From Entophlyctis helioformis (lineage: Eukaryota > Chytridiomycota > Chytridiomycetes > Chytridiales > Chytriomycetaceae), in contig JAHLKH010000253.1 in NCBI GenBank assembly GCA_025526915.1, positions 1 to 30,339 on the forward strand: a stretch of 30,339 nt of DNA. Reading direction: 5' to 3'. Below the pieces are notes generated by a model. That model had not been told where the DNA came from. It ran no database searches and was given only the letters and a program-made list of their open reading frames with translations. A program made the translations under genes and the position numbers. Of the stretch, positions 19,243 through 29,600 are shown in pieces (the stretch's first letter is position 1; each line of letters opens with the position of its first letter).

Positions 19243-20206
19243 ATGACGGCCGTGGTGACGGTTCCGTATGCCGACCTGCCGGCCCCGTTTGCGAGCGAGG
19301 CCCATCCCGAGCGCGCGCTGGACCTGTACCTGCCTGCCGCCGCAGCACCGGCCGGGCCGCAGCCAGCCGCCACCGCCCGTGGTGGTGTTTGTGCACGGCG
19401 GCGCCTGGATCAGCAGCAGCAAGTCGCAGTTTGCGTTCATGGGCGAAGCGCTCGCCCAGCGGGGCATCCCCACTGTCGTTGCTGGATACCGGCTGTCGCC
19501 CAAGCTGCCCGACGGTAATGCCGACGGCAGCGACTCGACAGCAGAAGCAGCAGCAGCCAGCCAGCAGCAGCAGCAGCCAGCAGCAGCCAGCAGCCAGCAG
19601 CAGCAGAGGGCCAAGACCCGGGCCCCACTCGAGAGCGAGACCGACGCAGTGCACGCCGGCCGCCACCCGATGCACCTGATGGACGTGGCCCAGGCCGTGG
19701 AGTGGACTGCGCAGTCTGCGGCTGCCCACCTCGGCTTTGTGCCGCAGCGCATCTTCCTCGTGGGCCACTCTGCCGGTGCACAGCTCACGGGGCTGCTTGC
19801 GCTGCAGAAGCGCTGGCTGAGCGAGCCGACGCGCTGCCTGATCAAGGGCGTCGTGGGCATCGAGGGCATCTACTCGATCCCCGACCTGGCGGCCACGTAC
19901 CCGGCCTACGTCGACTGGTTCCTGGTGAGGGCGTTTTCGAGCGACCGGCGGGTCTGGCGGCAGGCGTCGCCGATGCACGCGGCCATGGGCACGGGCTTCA
20001 ACACGCAGGCCGGCTTCACGTACGTGCTGGTGCAGTCGCGCGAGGACGAGCTGGTGAACGTGGAGCAGACGACCGACTACGAGCGCGTGCTGCGCGGCCA
20101 CGGCGGCGGCTGGAACGTGAGCGTGCGGCTGGAGCGCGGCGGCCTGCACGATGCCATTCTGCGCGACTCGTGGCTGCACGATGTGATTGCAAGCACTGCC
20201 CGCTAG
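19243..20206 (+). CDS. Alpha/beta hydrolase, BD-FAE/kynurenine-formamidase-like esterase, with a frame break
   Basis: The core is a serine esterase: PPPPVVVFVHGGAW (oxyanion-hole HGGAW), GIPTVVAGYRLSP, PQRIFLVGHSAGAQLTGLLAL (nucleophile in GHSAG), an acidic SREDELVN site for the catalytic Asp, and GGLHDAI for the catalytic His. These suit the HGG esterases that include kynurenine formamidase and isoprenylcysteine methylesterase; the substrate cannot be named. A Gln/Ala/Ser-rich loop of about 35 residues interrupts the fold between SPKLPDG and HPMHLMDVAQAV. The N-terminus MTAVVTVPYADLPAP...ERALDLYLP is in another frame, so one extra base (or two missing) lies between 19330 and 19385. A 37-base intron (19326-19362) would also restore frame, but it deletes the typical LDLYLP element. 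Upstream in-frame codons encode a hydrophobic segment (FVLGLIQHLSLLIATLL), so a longer membrane-anchored form is possible. Confidence 0.75.
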
Positions 20207-20297
20207 CGTATCGCTGCGTCTCGCTGCGAGTCACTGCGAGTCACCAGCTGTCACCTGCGGCCGGTGGCTGCCAGTGGCTGTGGTTGTCATGGCCGCG

Positions 20298-20303
20298 AAT
20301 AAA
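20298..20303 (+). terminator. AATAAA polyadenylation signal after the hydrolase
   Basis: An exact AATAAA lies 92 bases past the hydrolase stop and 46 bases before the preferred ATG of the copper ATPase. It argues for the ATPase start at 20349 rather than the upstream in-frame ATG at 20289, because otherwise the signal would lie in coding sequence. Confidence 0.5.
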
Positions 20304-20348
20304 CAAGCGCTTGCCTTACAACCAAACAATCCGCTTTGCATTCACGGC

Positions 20349-23300
20349 ATGGCAACAACAACAAGAGCACCAGCAGCAAGAGCATCAACAACGGCAGACG
20401 CAGCCACGACGCGAGTGTCGGTGCAGGGCATGACCTGCGGGTCGTGCGTGCGCTCCGTCGAGGCGGCGCTGGCGGCGCTGCCGGGCATGCACGCCGCCTC
20501 TGTGTCGCTGGCCGAGGGCCTTGCCGTGGCCACGCACGATGCGCTGCTGCTCGAGCCGTCCGACATTGCTGCCGCCATTGCCGACGCTGGCTTCGAGGCC
20601 CGCCTGCTGCCCCCGTCGCCTGGCCCATCTGCCGCAGCCCCTGTGCACACGCAGCCAGACACCGCCTCTCGGGGCCGCTCGCCCGCCCGCCGCATCGACA
20701 CCAATGCCACCACCACGACAGCAACCACCACCACCGCCACGTACGGCGACCGCCCGCCGTCAGCCACCCGCCGGCGCACCTCGCCCACCCGCAGAAACCT
20801 CGCCTCGCCCGGCCGTGCACCAGCACCGCACATGTCTGACACCGAGGCGCTCATTGCCTTTGAAGAGGACCTGCCCGCCACGTCGTCGATGCCGCCCACT
20901 GGCACCACCGCCGGGCTCCTGCCGCTGCCCAGTTCCGACGCCTCGTCATCGCGCCTGCCATCCGCCTGGGCCACTTCCGATGCTTCTATTTCTCTTTTGC
21001 CGGCGCCGGCCTTCCGAGCTCCTCTCGCCGCCAACCCATTCACGTCGCACATGTCTGCCAGCCCTGGTGCACCAGCCATCTCGGCCGCTGCCGTTTCCGC
21101 AGTGGCCGCAGCCCTGCACCCCAGCAGCCCGCACCCGCCCACATCGCCCACGTCGGCCACCATCGACATCGTAGGCATGACTTGTAACGTATGTTCTTCC
21201 GTGCTGTGCTCCATTCATCCGTCCATCCGTTCCGAGTCTTACTGACGCATGCTGCATGCTGCATGCGCACAGTCCTGTGTAAAGTCCATCTCAGAAGGCC
21301 TCTCGGCCCTGCCTGGCGTGTCCATGTTCAAGGTCGTGCTCGCAGACAACCTGGCCCACGTCGACTTTGACGCCGGCCTCATCAGCACCTCGGACATCAT
21401 CGCGGCCATCGAGGAGCGTGGCTTCGATGCGTCGCTGCGTCCGGCTTCGTCGGCCGGATCGTCGGCTGCAGTCGTTCGGCTCTCGGTGCACGGCATGACG
21501 TGCAACTCTTGCGTCAACACCGTCACCGGCGTGCTCAATGGGCTGGCCGGCGTCACTCGAGCCGCTGTCGATCTTGCTGGAGCGTCTGCCACAGTCACCA
21601 TCGACACAGCAGCCATCCAGCCCGCACAGGTTGCCGCAGCCATCGACGACTGCGGGTTCGAGGCTGCCGTCCTCTCGACCACAGCTGCAGCATCGTCCGA
21701 CTCAACGCTTGTTCCAGTCGGCGTCGTTTCGTCTGCCGCTACGCTCTATCCACCTTCAGCTGCGGCCCCTACTGCCGCAAAGGCATCGCTCTTGCAAGAC
21801 CTGGCATCTTCTCCACCAAGACGCCGTCGGCTCTTGCTGCCGCTGGAAACACAAAGACGGCCACTCTCGAAGTGCGTGGCATGACATGCGCCAGCTGCGT
21901 GGCTTCTATAGAAAACCATCTCAAGGGCCAGGACGGCATCGTGTCGTGCAAGGTTGCGCTGTCGCTGGAACGCGCTGTGGTCGAGTACGCCGAGTCGAAG
22001 CTGTCCGAAGCGAGCATAGCCAACATGATCAACGACGTGGGCTTCGAGCCCGCCCGATTGTTGCCTCGGAGATTGGCGTCGCCAACCTCAAGATCTTTGG
22101 CATGACTTGCGGCAGCTGCTCGGGCAAGATCGAGCGCGAGGTGGGCAAGATGCCCGGTGTCCGCAGCGTCACTGTCAACTTGCTCGGCCAGACTGGACGC
22201 TTCGAGTTTGACAAGCAGGACATTGGCGTGCGCGATATCGTCAAGAAGATCGAGTCTTTGGGCTACAACGCTGTCATGGCCGACACCAACTCCAACGCAC
22301 AGATCGAGTCGCTTGCGCGATCCAAGGAGATCCGCCTCTGGCGCAAAGCCTTTTTCACGTCGCTCGGCTTCACACTGCCTGTCATGGCCATCTCGATGTT
22401 GATGCCCAAGATCGCTCGGTCGGTGGTTGACGCTGACGTGGTGTTCCGCGGTCTCCACCTGGGCGATGTGGCCATGATGCTGCTCACGATCCCTGTGCAG
22501 TTTGGCGTGGGCCGCCGGTTCTACAAGGCTGCATTCAAGTCGGTCAGCCACGGATCGTACACCATGGACGTGCTGGTGACGCTCGGCACCACGCTGGCAT
22601 TTGTCTTTTCCATCATCTCCATGCTCAACACTGTCCTTCGCGGTGGATCGCCTCGCTCGGAAGTCTTTTTCGAGACGTCTGCTGCTCTCATCACATTTGT
22701 GTCGCTTGGCCGGTACCTCGAGAACCTTGCCAAGGCCAAGACGGGCGCAGCGCTTTCCAAGCTGCTGTCCCTGGCACCTTCACACGCTGTCCTGCTCGAG
22801 ATGGACCAGACGACTGGCCAGATCGTCGAGCGCCAGATCCCGAGCGAGTACATCAAGGCTGGCGACCTCCTCAAGATTGTTCCTGGCGAGCGCATCCCGG
22901 CCGACGGTATGGTTGAGTTTGGTGCCACCGAGGTCGACGAGTCGCTTGTGACGGGCGAGCCTCTTCCCGTGACCAAGATTGCCAAGGACCAGGTCATTGC
23001 CGGCACGGTCAACGGATCCGGCGTGGTGCACGTGCGTGCTGAGCGCGTTGGCACCGATACAACGCTTGCACAGATTGTCAAGCTTGTCAGCGACGCGCAG
23101 ACGGCCAAGGCGCCTATCCAGAACGTCGCTGACCACATTGCAGGCATCTTTGTCCCCACGGTCGTTGCACTCGGTGTGGCCACGTTCCTCATTTGGATGT
23201 GCGTCATTCTGGGCACCAACTGGATCCCGTCCTCGTTCCCGCCCGACAGCAACTGGTTCTTTGTGTGCCTGAGCATGTGCATCTCGGTCATTGTTGTCGC

Positions 23301-24909
23301 GTGTCCGTGTGCTCTTGGTCTGGCGACGCCGACAGCCGTCATGGTCGGCACAGGCGTTGGCGCCAAGCTCGGCATTCTCATCAAGGGCGGCGGCCCGCTC
23401 GAGACGGCGCACCGCGTGTCCAAGGTCGTGTTTGACAAGACGGGCACGCTCACGATGGGCCGCATGAGTCTGGTCGCGTTCCGCACCTTTGACGTGGCCT
23501 CGGCACCTGGCCTGTCTGACGCGGACCTGCTGTCCATGGTCGGCGCGGTCGAGAGCAACTCGGAGCACCCGCTCGGCAAGAGCATCGTCGAGCATGCACG
23601 CAGCCAGCTCGGCGTTTCGGCATTCCGCGAGCAGGTGGTCGACTTTGAAGCCATCCCGGGCTCGGGCATCTCGTGCCACGTCATCCGCGCCGACGGCAGC
23701 CAGATGCACGCGATGCACATTGGCTCGGTCAAGTACCTCCAAGACACGGCGGGCGTGTCGCTGACGGATGCCAGCATGGCCACCAAGGCGCAGTACGAGT
23801 CGCGCGGATGCACGGTTGTGCTCGTTGCACTCGACGGCGCGCTTGCTGCCCTTGTCGCGCTGGCCGACACGCTCAAGCCCGAGGCGACGTCGGTTGTGCG
23901 CGCGCTGCGGCGCATGCGGATCCAGGTGGCCATGGTCACGGGCGACCAGGAGCTCACGGCGCGCGTCATTGCCAAGCAGTGCGGCATCACCGAGGTGCAC
24001 GCGGGCACGTCGCCGGCGGGCAAAAAGAGCATCGTGGAGCGCATGCAGGCCGAGGGCCACGTGGTCGCGTTTGTGGGCGACGGCATCAACGACTCGGCGT
24101 CGCTCGCGCAGTCGGACATGGGCATCGCGGCGTACGGCGGCACGGACGTTGCCATTGAGGCGGCCAATGTCGTGCTGATGCGGCCAGACCTCACGGACGT
24201 GGTGGCGGCCATTGACCTCTCGCGCACCATCTTCCAGCGCATCTGGATCAACTTTGCGTGGGCGTCGGTGTACAATGTGCTCATGATCCCGCTCGCCATG
24301 GGCGTCGGCGCGCCGTGGGGCATCACGCTCCCGGCCGTCGTCTCTGGCCTTGCCATGTCCATGTCCTCGGTCTCGGTCGTGGTGTCGTCGCTGCTCCTGC
24401 GCTACTACCGCCGCCCTGTCATTGGCGAGGACGGCTCGGTCGTCGCCATGGAGTCGGTGCCCGACGACGACGACATGTCCGTGTCTGGATTCAAGTCGCT
24501 GTTCTCGACGCTCGTGGGCGGCCGCTTGAGCGATGTCGAAAAGGCTGGCCTCATGGACGACAGTGCGCTGGCGGGCATCAACGACGATGACGACGACGAC
24601 GACGATGATGATGATAATGGCAGAGATGGCGGCAGACGGTCGCGAACTGCTCAGGGCGATTTGGCCGCGTATGCGCTGACAAGCGTGACGACTTCTGGTG
24701 GCGCGTATCGCGGACTGCCGCTGGTGAGCGACAGCCTCAACACGTCGTCGAGCAGCATCAACATCCACATTGGCGATCTCAGCGACATGCGGACGCCGCA
24801 GCCTGGCATGTCCATGTACGAAAAGAGCAGTCTCGGCAATCCGCAGTATGTGCGAAGCAGCGCGATGGACGACGACCGCGACGCGATTGTCCCACTACGA
24901 TCCTTTTGA
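20349..24909 (+). CDS. CCC2: Cu(+)-transporting P1B-type ATPase with five HMA domains (CCC2/ATP7 family)
   Basis: Pumps Cu(I) into the secretory pathway to load cuproenzymes. Exons 20349-21188 and 21273-24909, about 1,490 residues. Five N-terminal metal-binding domains carry GMTCxxC: GMTCGSC (20427), GMTCN|SC split by the intron, GMTCNSC (21494), GMTCASC (21880) and GMTCGSC (22101). The catalytic part is complete: transmembrane helices, TGEPLPVTK, the copper-site CPC (23302), the phosphorylated DKTGT (23434), SEHPLG (23561), MVTGD and GDGIND (24076). The tail has an eleven-residue Asp run (24583-24615). Two single bases appear to be missing: one in the linker between HMA3 and HMA4 (21790-21850) and one after HMA4 at GFEPA (22049-22056). 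HMA4 therefore reads in a different frame from both neighbours. All domains are otherwise intact, so the gene is probably functional and the breaks may be sequence errors. A start at 20289 would add 20 residues. Confidence 0.95.
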
Positions 24910-25128
24910 AATACACACTTCTTTTACTGTCTAGTCCATTGAGTGGCGGCGGCTGTGTACGCATCTAAACCAATGTGGGGCAGCTGGATTGCCTGATCTG
25001 GAAGAGCCCGGCTGGTTTCTGACAAGAGACGGTGTAAAAGGAATGTGCTGGTTGGGTGTAACAAAGATCCACAAAGAGCTGGATGCCGTGCGCGTGTTAT
25101 TGGTTTGAAAAGGAATCAACAAGCCAAT
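24910..25128. other. Convergent 3' region between the copper ATPase and eL37
   Basis: About 220 bases between convergent stops, lower in GC than the flanking genes. TTTTGAAATACA immediately follows the ATPase stop. I see no gene and no exact AATAAA on either strand. Confidence 0.5.
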
Positions 25129-25656
25129 TTAAGCGGAAGCCTTCTTGGCAACAGTGCCTGTGCACACCAGCGAGCAGCATCATGGGTTAGCATGAGGCCG
25201 TCTGTCTGTTCACGAGCAGATGAGCATGCCGGTGCTGTCAGTGGAGCCACGTACCCTCACGGAAACCGTTCTTGAAACGGCGGGGGAGGTCCTTGAGGTG
25301 GCGCATGCGGCCAGTGCCGGTAGTCTTCCTGCGCTGGGACTTGACAGACCACTCGTCTGTTCATCAACCAGCATGTGCGCATGTCCCATATCCAAGCGTG
25401 CACACCAGCATCATCGTCCATGCGTTGGTTGCATCCAGAGCGACGGGATCCGGGTTCAACGGCAGCAAGAGGGTCAGACTCGGAAGCTGTGCACACCAGC
25501 AGCGACAAGCGGCAACGTACACGAGCGGGTCTTGGCAGCGGGGTAAGCGCACTGGGCGCAGGTCTTCTTCTGGTTGTGGAACGAGCGCGAACCGCAACGA
25601 CGGCACAGGGAGTGCGTCTTGGTGTGGCGCTTACCAAACGATTGGGTACCCTTGGT
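25129..25656 (-). CDS. RPL37: Ribosomal protein eL37 (60S), start exon not placed
   Basis: A small zinc-binding protein of the large ribosomal subunit near the exit tunnel. Exons 25656-25521, 25356-25255 and 25157-25129 give 88 residues after the initiator. The sequence runs [74 protein letters not shown], ending AKKASA. The zinc ligands are in CRRC and CAQC, spaced as in the family. The mature protein starts MTKGT in other eukaryotes, and here the first visible residue after a CAG acceptor is Thr, so the ATG must sit alone (or nearly so) in an upstream exon. I could not find an ATG followed by GT in the 1.2 kb upstream, so that exon is unplaced. Both visible donors are GTACGT. Confidence 0.93.
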
Positions 25657-26850
25657 CTGTTGTGTTCAATGCCGCCAGTCGGTTAGTCTGGCTGTCCAGA
25701 ATACGAGGCAGCAACCGATTGCAGCAAGAACAGGAGCGTCGGCCAGCGCAGTTGCAGCGGCTCAGAGAGAGAGAGAGAGGACAGCGACGCTTTGCAGAGT
25801 GCAGTTGAACGTGCTGATGTCCATGCCGACGGTGGGTGCCGATGCAGACTGACAGCATGTCGTTGGCCGGTGGGCGGCTGTCAACAAAGCGTCTGCGGGT
25901 GGCAGCCGTTGCAGAGAGTGCTGGCGTCGAGCAGCTGAATCGGCAAGTCGGTGCGGCTGCTGCCTGGCTGGAATCGAGTTGCGGCTGCCGAGCATCGTCG
26001 TCTATCCCATCCCATCCCATCCCATCCAGCTGGACAGAGGGCGCGGATGCAGCGGGACGGCCGTGGACACATCCATCCGTCTATTCATCCATCCATTCAT
26101 CCCTCGATGCGGTTGGTGTGGTGCGGCTGCTGCGTCCGTGTGCGTGCCGTCCTTGTGGTCGCTGCCTCTCTCCCTGCCGTGCTCCTGTTCGTTGCTGCAA
26201 GCGCCAAGCGTCACTTGCCATTGTGGACGGTTTGCAGTGTGAGGGACAGAAATGGCGACGCGCAAACGCAAATCGACACTGCACCCGCAAAAAGTGAAAT
26301 CGGCCATCCCGCCAATCAGCTGCGCCCATCTCTGTCACGTGACCAGGCTGAGTTGGCAGAGTGCAGCCGTGCAAGGCATGTGTGTGCATGGGATCACAGT
26401 CGCAGTGCGCTTGCGCGTATCGAACGATCATCTTCCGTTGGTCAGCAAGCGATGGCTGCTCGGGCAGGCTGTTGATCAGACGAAACGGTCCTCTTGAGCT
26501 CAACTTCCATTGCTTGAGCCGGGAAAAAGAGATCAGGTCTCGGATCCAAGGCACATGGATCAATGCTGTCAATGGATGCTCTCTCGACCAGCTTGCGCGT
26601 GCCAGACGGCACCGTAGTCTGGCTGCCATCACACAGCGGTCTCGCCGCGATCTGCTCGCGTCGCGCGTTCGACTGACCAAATTTCAAAGTTTTTCGTTTT
26701 TTCTTTCTTGGCGAGCGTTTTGAAAATTGCAAGTCCGTTGTTGCTGGTGCTGGTGCTGGTGCTTCTGGCCAGCATGGCATGGCATGGCATGCGGCGACTG
26801 CGGCTTGCCACTGACACTGACACTGGCACTGGCGGCGTGCGCACAGACAA
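25657..26850. promoter_or_regulatory. Long divergent region between eL37 and UTP3, with microsatellites and candidate sites
   Basis: The longest gene-free stretch, nearly 1.2 kb, lies upstream of both a ribosomal protein gene and a ribosome-assembly gene. It contains an (AG)n run at 25764-25780, (CCCAT)n at 26005-26027 and ATCC repeats at 26070-26104. A CCAAT box lies at 26312-26316, a GTCACGTGAC palindrome at 26334-26343, a T-rich stretch at 26681-26707, TGAAAATTG at 26721 and (GCATG)n at 26772-26794. The eL37 start exon must also be here. Open frames on both strands look like shadows with no recognisable protein. Confidence 0.6.
26334..26343. promoter_or_regulatory. GTCACGTGAC palindrome next to a CCAAT box, between eL37 and UTP3
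   Basis: Second exact copy of the ten-base palindrome also found at 19004. It follows a CCAAT box by 17 bases, a spacing compatible with cooperative binding of a bHLH factor and a CCAAT-binding complex. It is about 510 bases from the UTP3 ATG and 680 from the eL37 second exon. Confidence 0.45.
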
Positions 26851-29420
26851 ATGGCACGAAAGGGAGGCGGTGCTCGCCGTGCCTCTGCCGCAAAGAAGGG
26901 CCGCGGTCTCTCCAACGCTGCCGCTGACGACGACAATCTGTACAAGAAGACGACCGTCAACGTCGATGCGCTTGAAGGGGACTCGGAAGACGAATGTGAG
27001 TCCAACCTGGCAGCATCCGGCAGCATCCGGCAGCATGCATTCAGGGCATACGACTCACATGCATTGCGCTCTACAGTCCATGACCAGCGCGGCCGTATTG
27101 GGCTCGAGGCCCTCAAGAGCTTCAAGGGGTTCGGTGGACAGGAGCAAGGTGTGTGGATTCATCTCTGGCATCTCCGACATCGCCTGCATCTTGCGCACAC
27201 TGACGCTGCGGTGCATCGACAGAGGACGAGGACGAGGATCAGGACGAGGAAGTGTTTGGTCTGCAGGGCGTCGAGTCCGATGAAGACGAAGATGATGATG
27301 AGGAGGAGGAGCAGGACGAGGACGAGGTGCTGCTCGATCGCCTTCGCAGCTACGGCGTCCGTCCAAAGTCCGAGACTGCTCGCGACGAGTCCGACGACGA
27401 CGACGATGACGTGCAGGACCGCAAAAAGTCTGGCAGAGACGAGGACGCCATGGGCGGATGGGGCTCTTCTCGGCAAGCATACTACGACGCCGACGAAGTG
27501 AGCGAGGAGGAAGATGGTAAGCGTCCGCTCTGCCGCACCGATCGCCAGACAAGGCATGCCCATTGCAAGGTGCTGACGATGCTCGCGCGGCTGCCTTGTC
27601 AACAGCCAAGGAAGAGGAAAAGGAGGCTCTGCGTCTGCAACAGGAGCAGCTCAATGCACTGGCCGAGGATGACGTGATGGAGGGCAACTTTGAGAATCTG
27701 CTCAAGAAGAAGAAGACCAAGACGACCACGGCCACAGCAGCGTCGTCTGACACGGCCTTTGACTTGGACGATGCCGCCGAGCAGATCAAGCCCAACCTTG
27801 ACGCCATGTCCGAGTCGGACAAGCAGCGTCTGGCCAAGTCGTCCATTCCCGAAGTCATCATGCTGCTGAACGAGTTCAAGTCGGTTTGGGGCGAGCTTGG
27901 CACGGAGCCTATTGACGTTGACGTTGCCGATCCAAACTCGATTGCCCAGCGTATGTTGCTTTCATCGCGCATGTCCAGATGCACGAGGCAATATTGGTTA
28001 ACACGGCTTTTTACGTGTACCATGGACAGTGGCCCGCTACCTGTACCTGACCAATCTGGCGTTCTACTTTGCCCTGGCTGCCGACAGCGATGCTGCCACT
28101 CGCAAGACGCATCCCGTTGTCGAGCAGCTCGCCCAGCTTCAGGAGCTTGTGACTGCAACAGCCACTGGCCTCTACGGCGACGACACACCCATCTCGGATG
28201 TTGCCAGCAGCGAAGATCTCGAGGAAGCACCCGAAGAGCCGTCGCCCAAAAAGGCCAAGAAGGACAAGAAGAAGGCCAAGGAGACTGCGGCAAGCCAGAT
28301 CGTGCCTGCAAGCGACAAGAAGGCCCGCAAGGCAGCAGCCGCAGCAGCCAAGGAGGCTGCCGACATTGATATGCCCGTCGAGTCGTACAACGATGTTGTT
28401 GTTCCCAAGTCGTCTCGGAAGCGCAAGCGCACTGCCAAGGGCGGCGACGAGGACGACAGCCAGGACGACGAGGGATCGTTTGGCGAGGGCGATGACATTG
28501 GCGAGGGCGATCTGGAAGATAAGCTCAACCGCAAAAAGTCGCTCAAGTTCCACGTCAACCGCATTGATCAGGTGAGGGGGTTGGATGTCCGCGACTTGAT
28601 CGTGGCGGCTGCTGCTGCTGCTTGATGACTAACGAGTCGGTGGATCGCACAGTCCATTACCAACATTGGATCGCTCAAGCGCAAGATCCACGCAGCCGGT
28701 GACGACGACATTCCATACCGCGATGCCAAGGCTGCACAGGCAGCTGCGGTCGCCAAGGCCCAGAAGATGGCTGAGGAGGCTGCTGCCGGCCGTGCCGGCA
28801 AGGGCGGCCGTGGTGGAGACGACGAGGACGATATGGGCGACATGTACGAGGACGACGAAGTCAATGCGCACTTTGGCCGTGGCGATGGTTCGGACAACAG
28901 CGAGAACGATGGCGAGGATGGCGAGGCTGAGGAGGCCGAGCGCGACGAGGAGGGCGAGGAGCTGTACGCTGCCTTCCAGGCCGAGCACGAAAAGCGCGTC
29001 GCTGAAAAGCGTGCCCGCTCCGAGATGGCGCGTGCCGAGATGGAAGACGCCGAGGACGAGTACGTGTTTTGCTGTGGCTTGGTTTTGTCTGTGTGGATCT
29101 GATGTGCACAAATTGGATTATGTTACTGACGCTGCTCGGCTCGGCTCGGGCTCGGCTCGGCTGGGATTTGCAGGAGACTGCTTGGCGAGGATGACAAGCG
29201 CAAGGCGACCTGGAAGATCCTGACCAACAAGGGTCTCACGCCGCACCGCAAGAAGATTGACCGCAACCCGCGTGTCAAGAAGAGAGTCAAGTACGAACAG
29301 GCCAAGAAGAAGCTGTCGTCGTACCGCCGCGTTGTGGTGGACAAGTCCAAGCTGGGAGCATACGCTGGTGAGGCAACGGGTATCAAGGCCAACCTCTCCC
29401 GCAGTGTCAAGTTTACCTGA
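26851..29420 (+). CDS. UTP3: UTP3/SAS10, small-subunit processome component
   Basis: A nucleolar U3-processome protein needed for 18S rRNA maturation; yeast SAS10 was also named for silencing effects. Exons 26851-26995, 27077-27148, 27223-27516, 27606-27950, 28030-28571, 28653-29059 and 29174-29420 give 683 residues. The N-terminus is MARKGGGARR, followed by acidic blocks. The Sas10/Utp3/C1D domain lies in the middle (EVIMLLNEFKSVWGEL, then RYLYLTNLAFYFALA). Lys-rich and acidic low-complexity segments follow. The conserved C-terminal Sas10 domain reads TNKGLTPHRKKIDRNPRVKK, KYEQAKKKL, YAGEATGIKANLSRSVKF. The fourth exon could start at 27570 (gcaag acceptor), adding 12 residues in frame; caacag at 27605 looks better. 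Unlike several neighbours it shows no frame break. Confidence 0.93.
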
Positions 29421-29600
29421 GCACAGGCCTGTGCTGGTGGTGGTAATGGTGGTGCTGGGGTTCGCTTCTTTTTCTCATAAACACCGGCATGCAACCGCAT
29501 GCAGTGGCATGCACAAGCGTAATGGCTAAAGACAGCTTTCTGCCAAGTTCAATTCCAAGATGTGTGTGTGTCAAGCGCAGAGATACAAAACATGGCGGCT
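29421..29600. other. Convergent 3' region after UTP3
   Basis: One hundred and eighty bases between convergent stops. CATAAA at 29477 may be the UTP3 polyadenylation signal. Three GCATGC palindromes at 29488-29515 are spaced 10 to 11 bases apart and could pair with one another. No gene seen. Confidence 0.45.

Noticed and set aside
19326..19362. 37-base intron in the hydrolase
   Set aside because: It restores frame, but it is much shorter than any supported intron here and removes the family-typical LDLYLP element.
22037..22071. 35-base intron after HMA4 of the copper ATPase
   Set aside because: It would delete the conserved GFE end of the HMA domain; a single missing base at 22049-22056 is simpler.
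22521..24768. Two long open frames (613 and 662 codons) on the strand opposite the copper ATPase
   Set aside because: They mirror the ATPase codon structure, are Arg/His/Asp- or Ser/Thr-biased, have no domain or splice pattern, and reflect GC-rich third positions.
25800..25860. ATG codons at 25823 and 25858 (minus strand) as the eL37 start exon
   Set aside because: One gives a wrong phase at its only good donor (GTCAGT), the other adds eleven residues unlike any eL37 and uses a poor donor.
26252..26497. Plus-strand frame starting MATRKRKSTLHPQK
   Set aside because: Basic start looks protein-like but the rest has no recognisable features, and it overlaps the CCAAT/CACGTG region upstream of UTP3.
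26560..26720. Possible tRNA or Pol III gene (cgcgttcgactgacc resembles a B box; T-rich stretch after it)
   Set aside because: No acceptor stem, D-arm or A box could be assembled around it.
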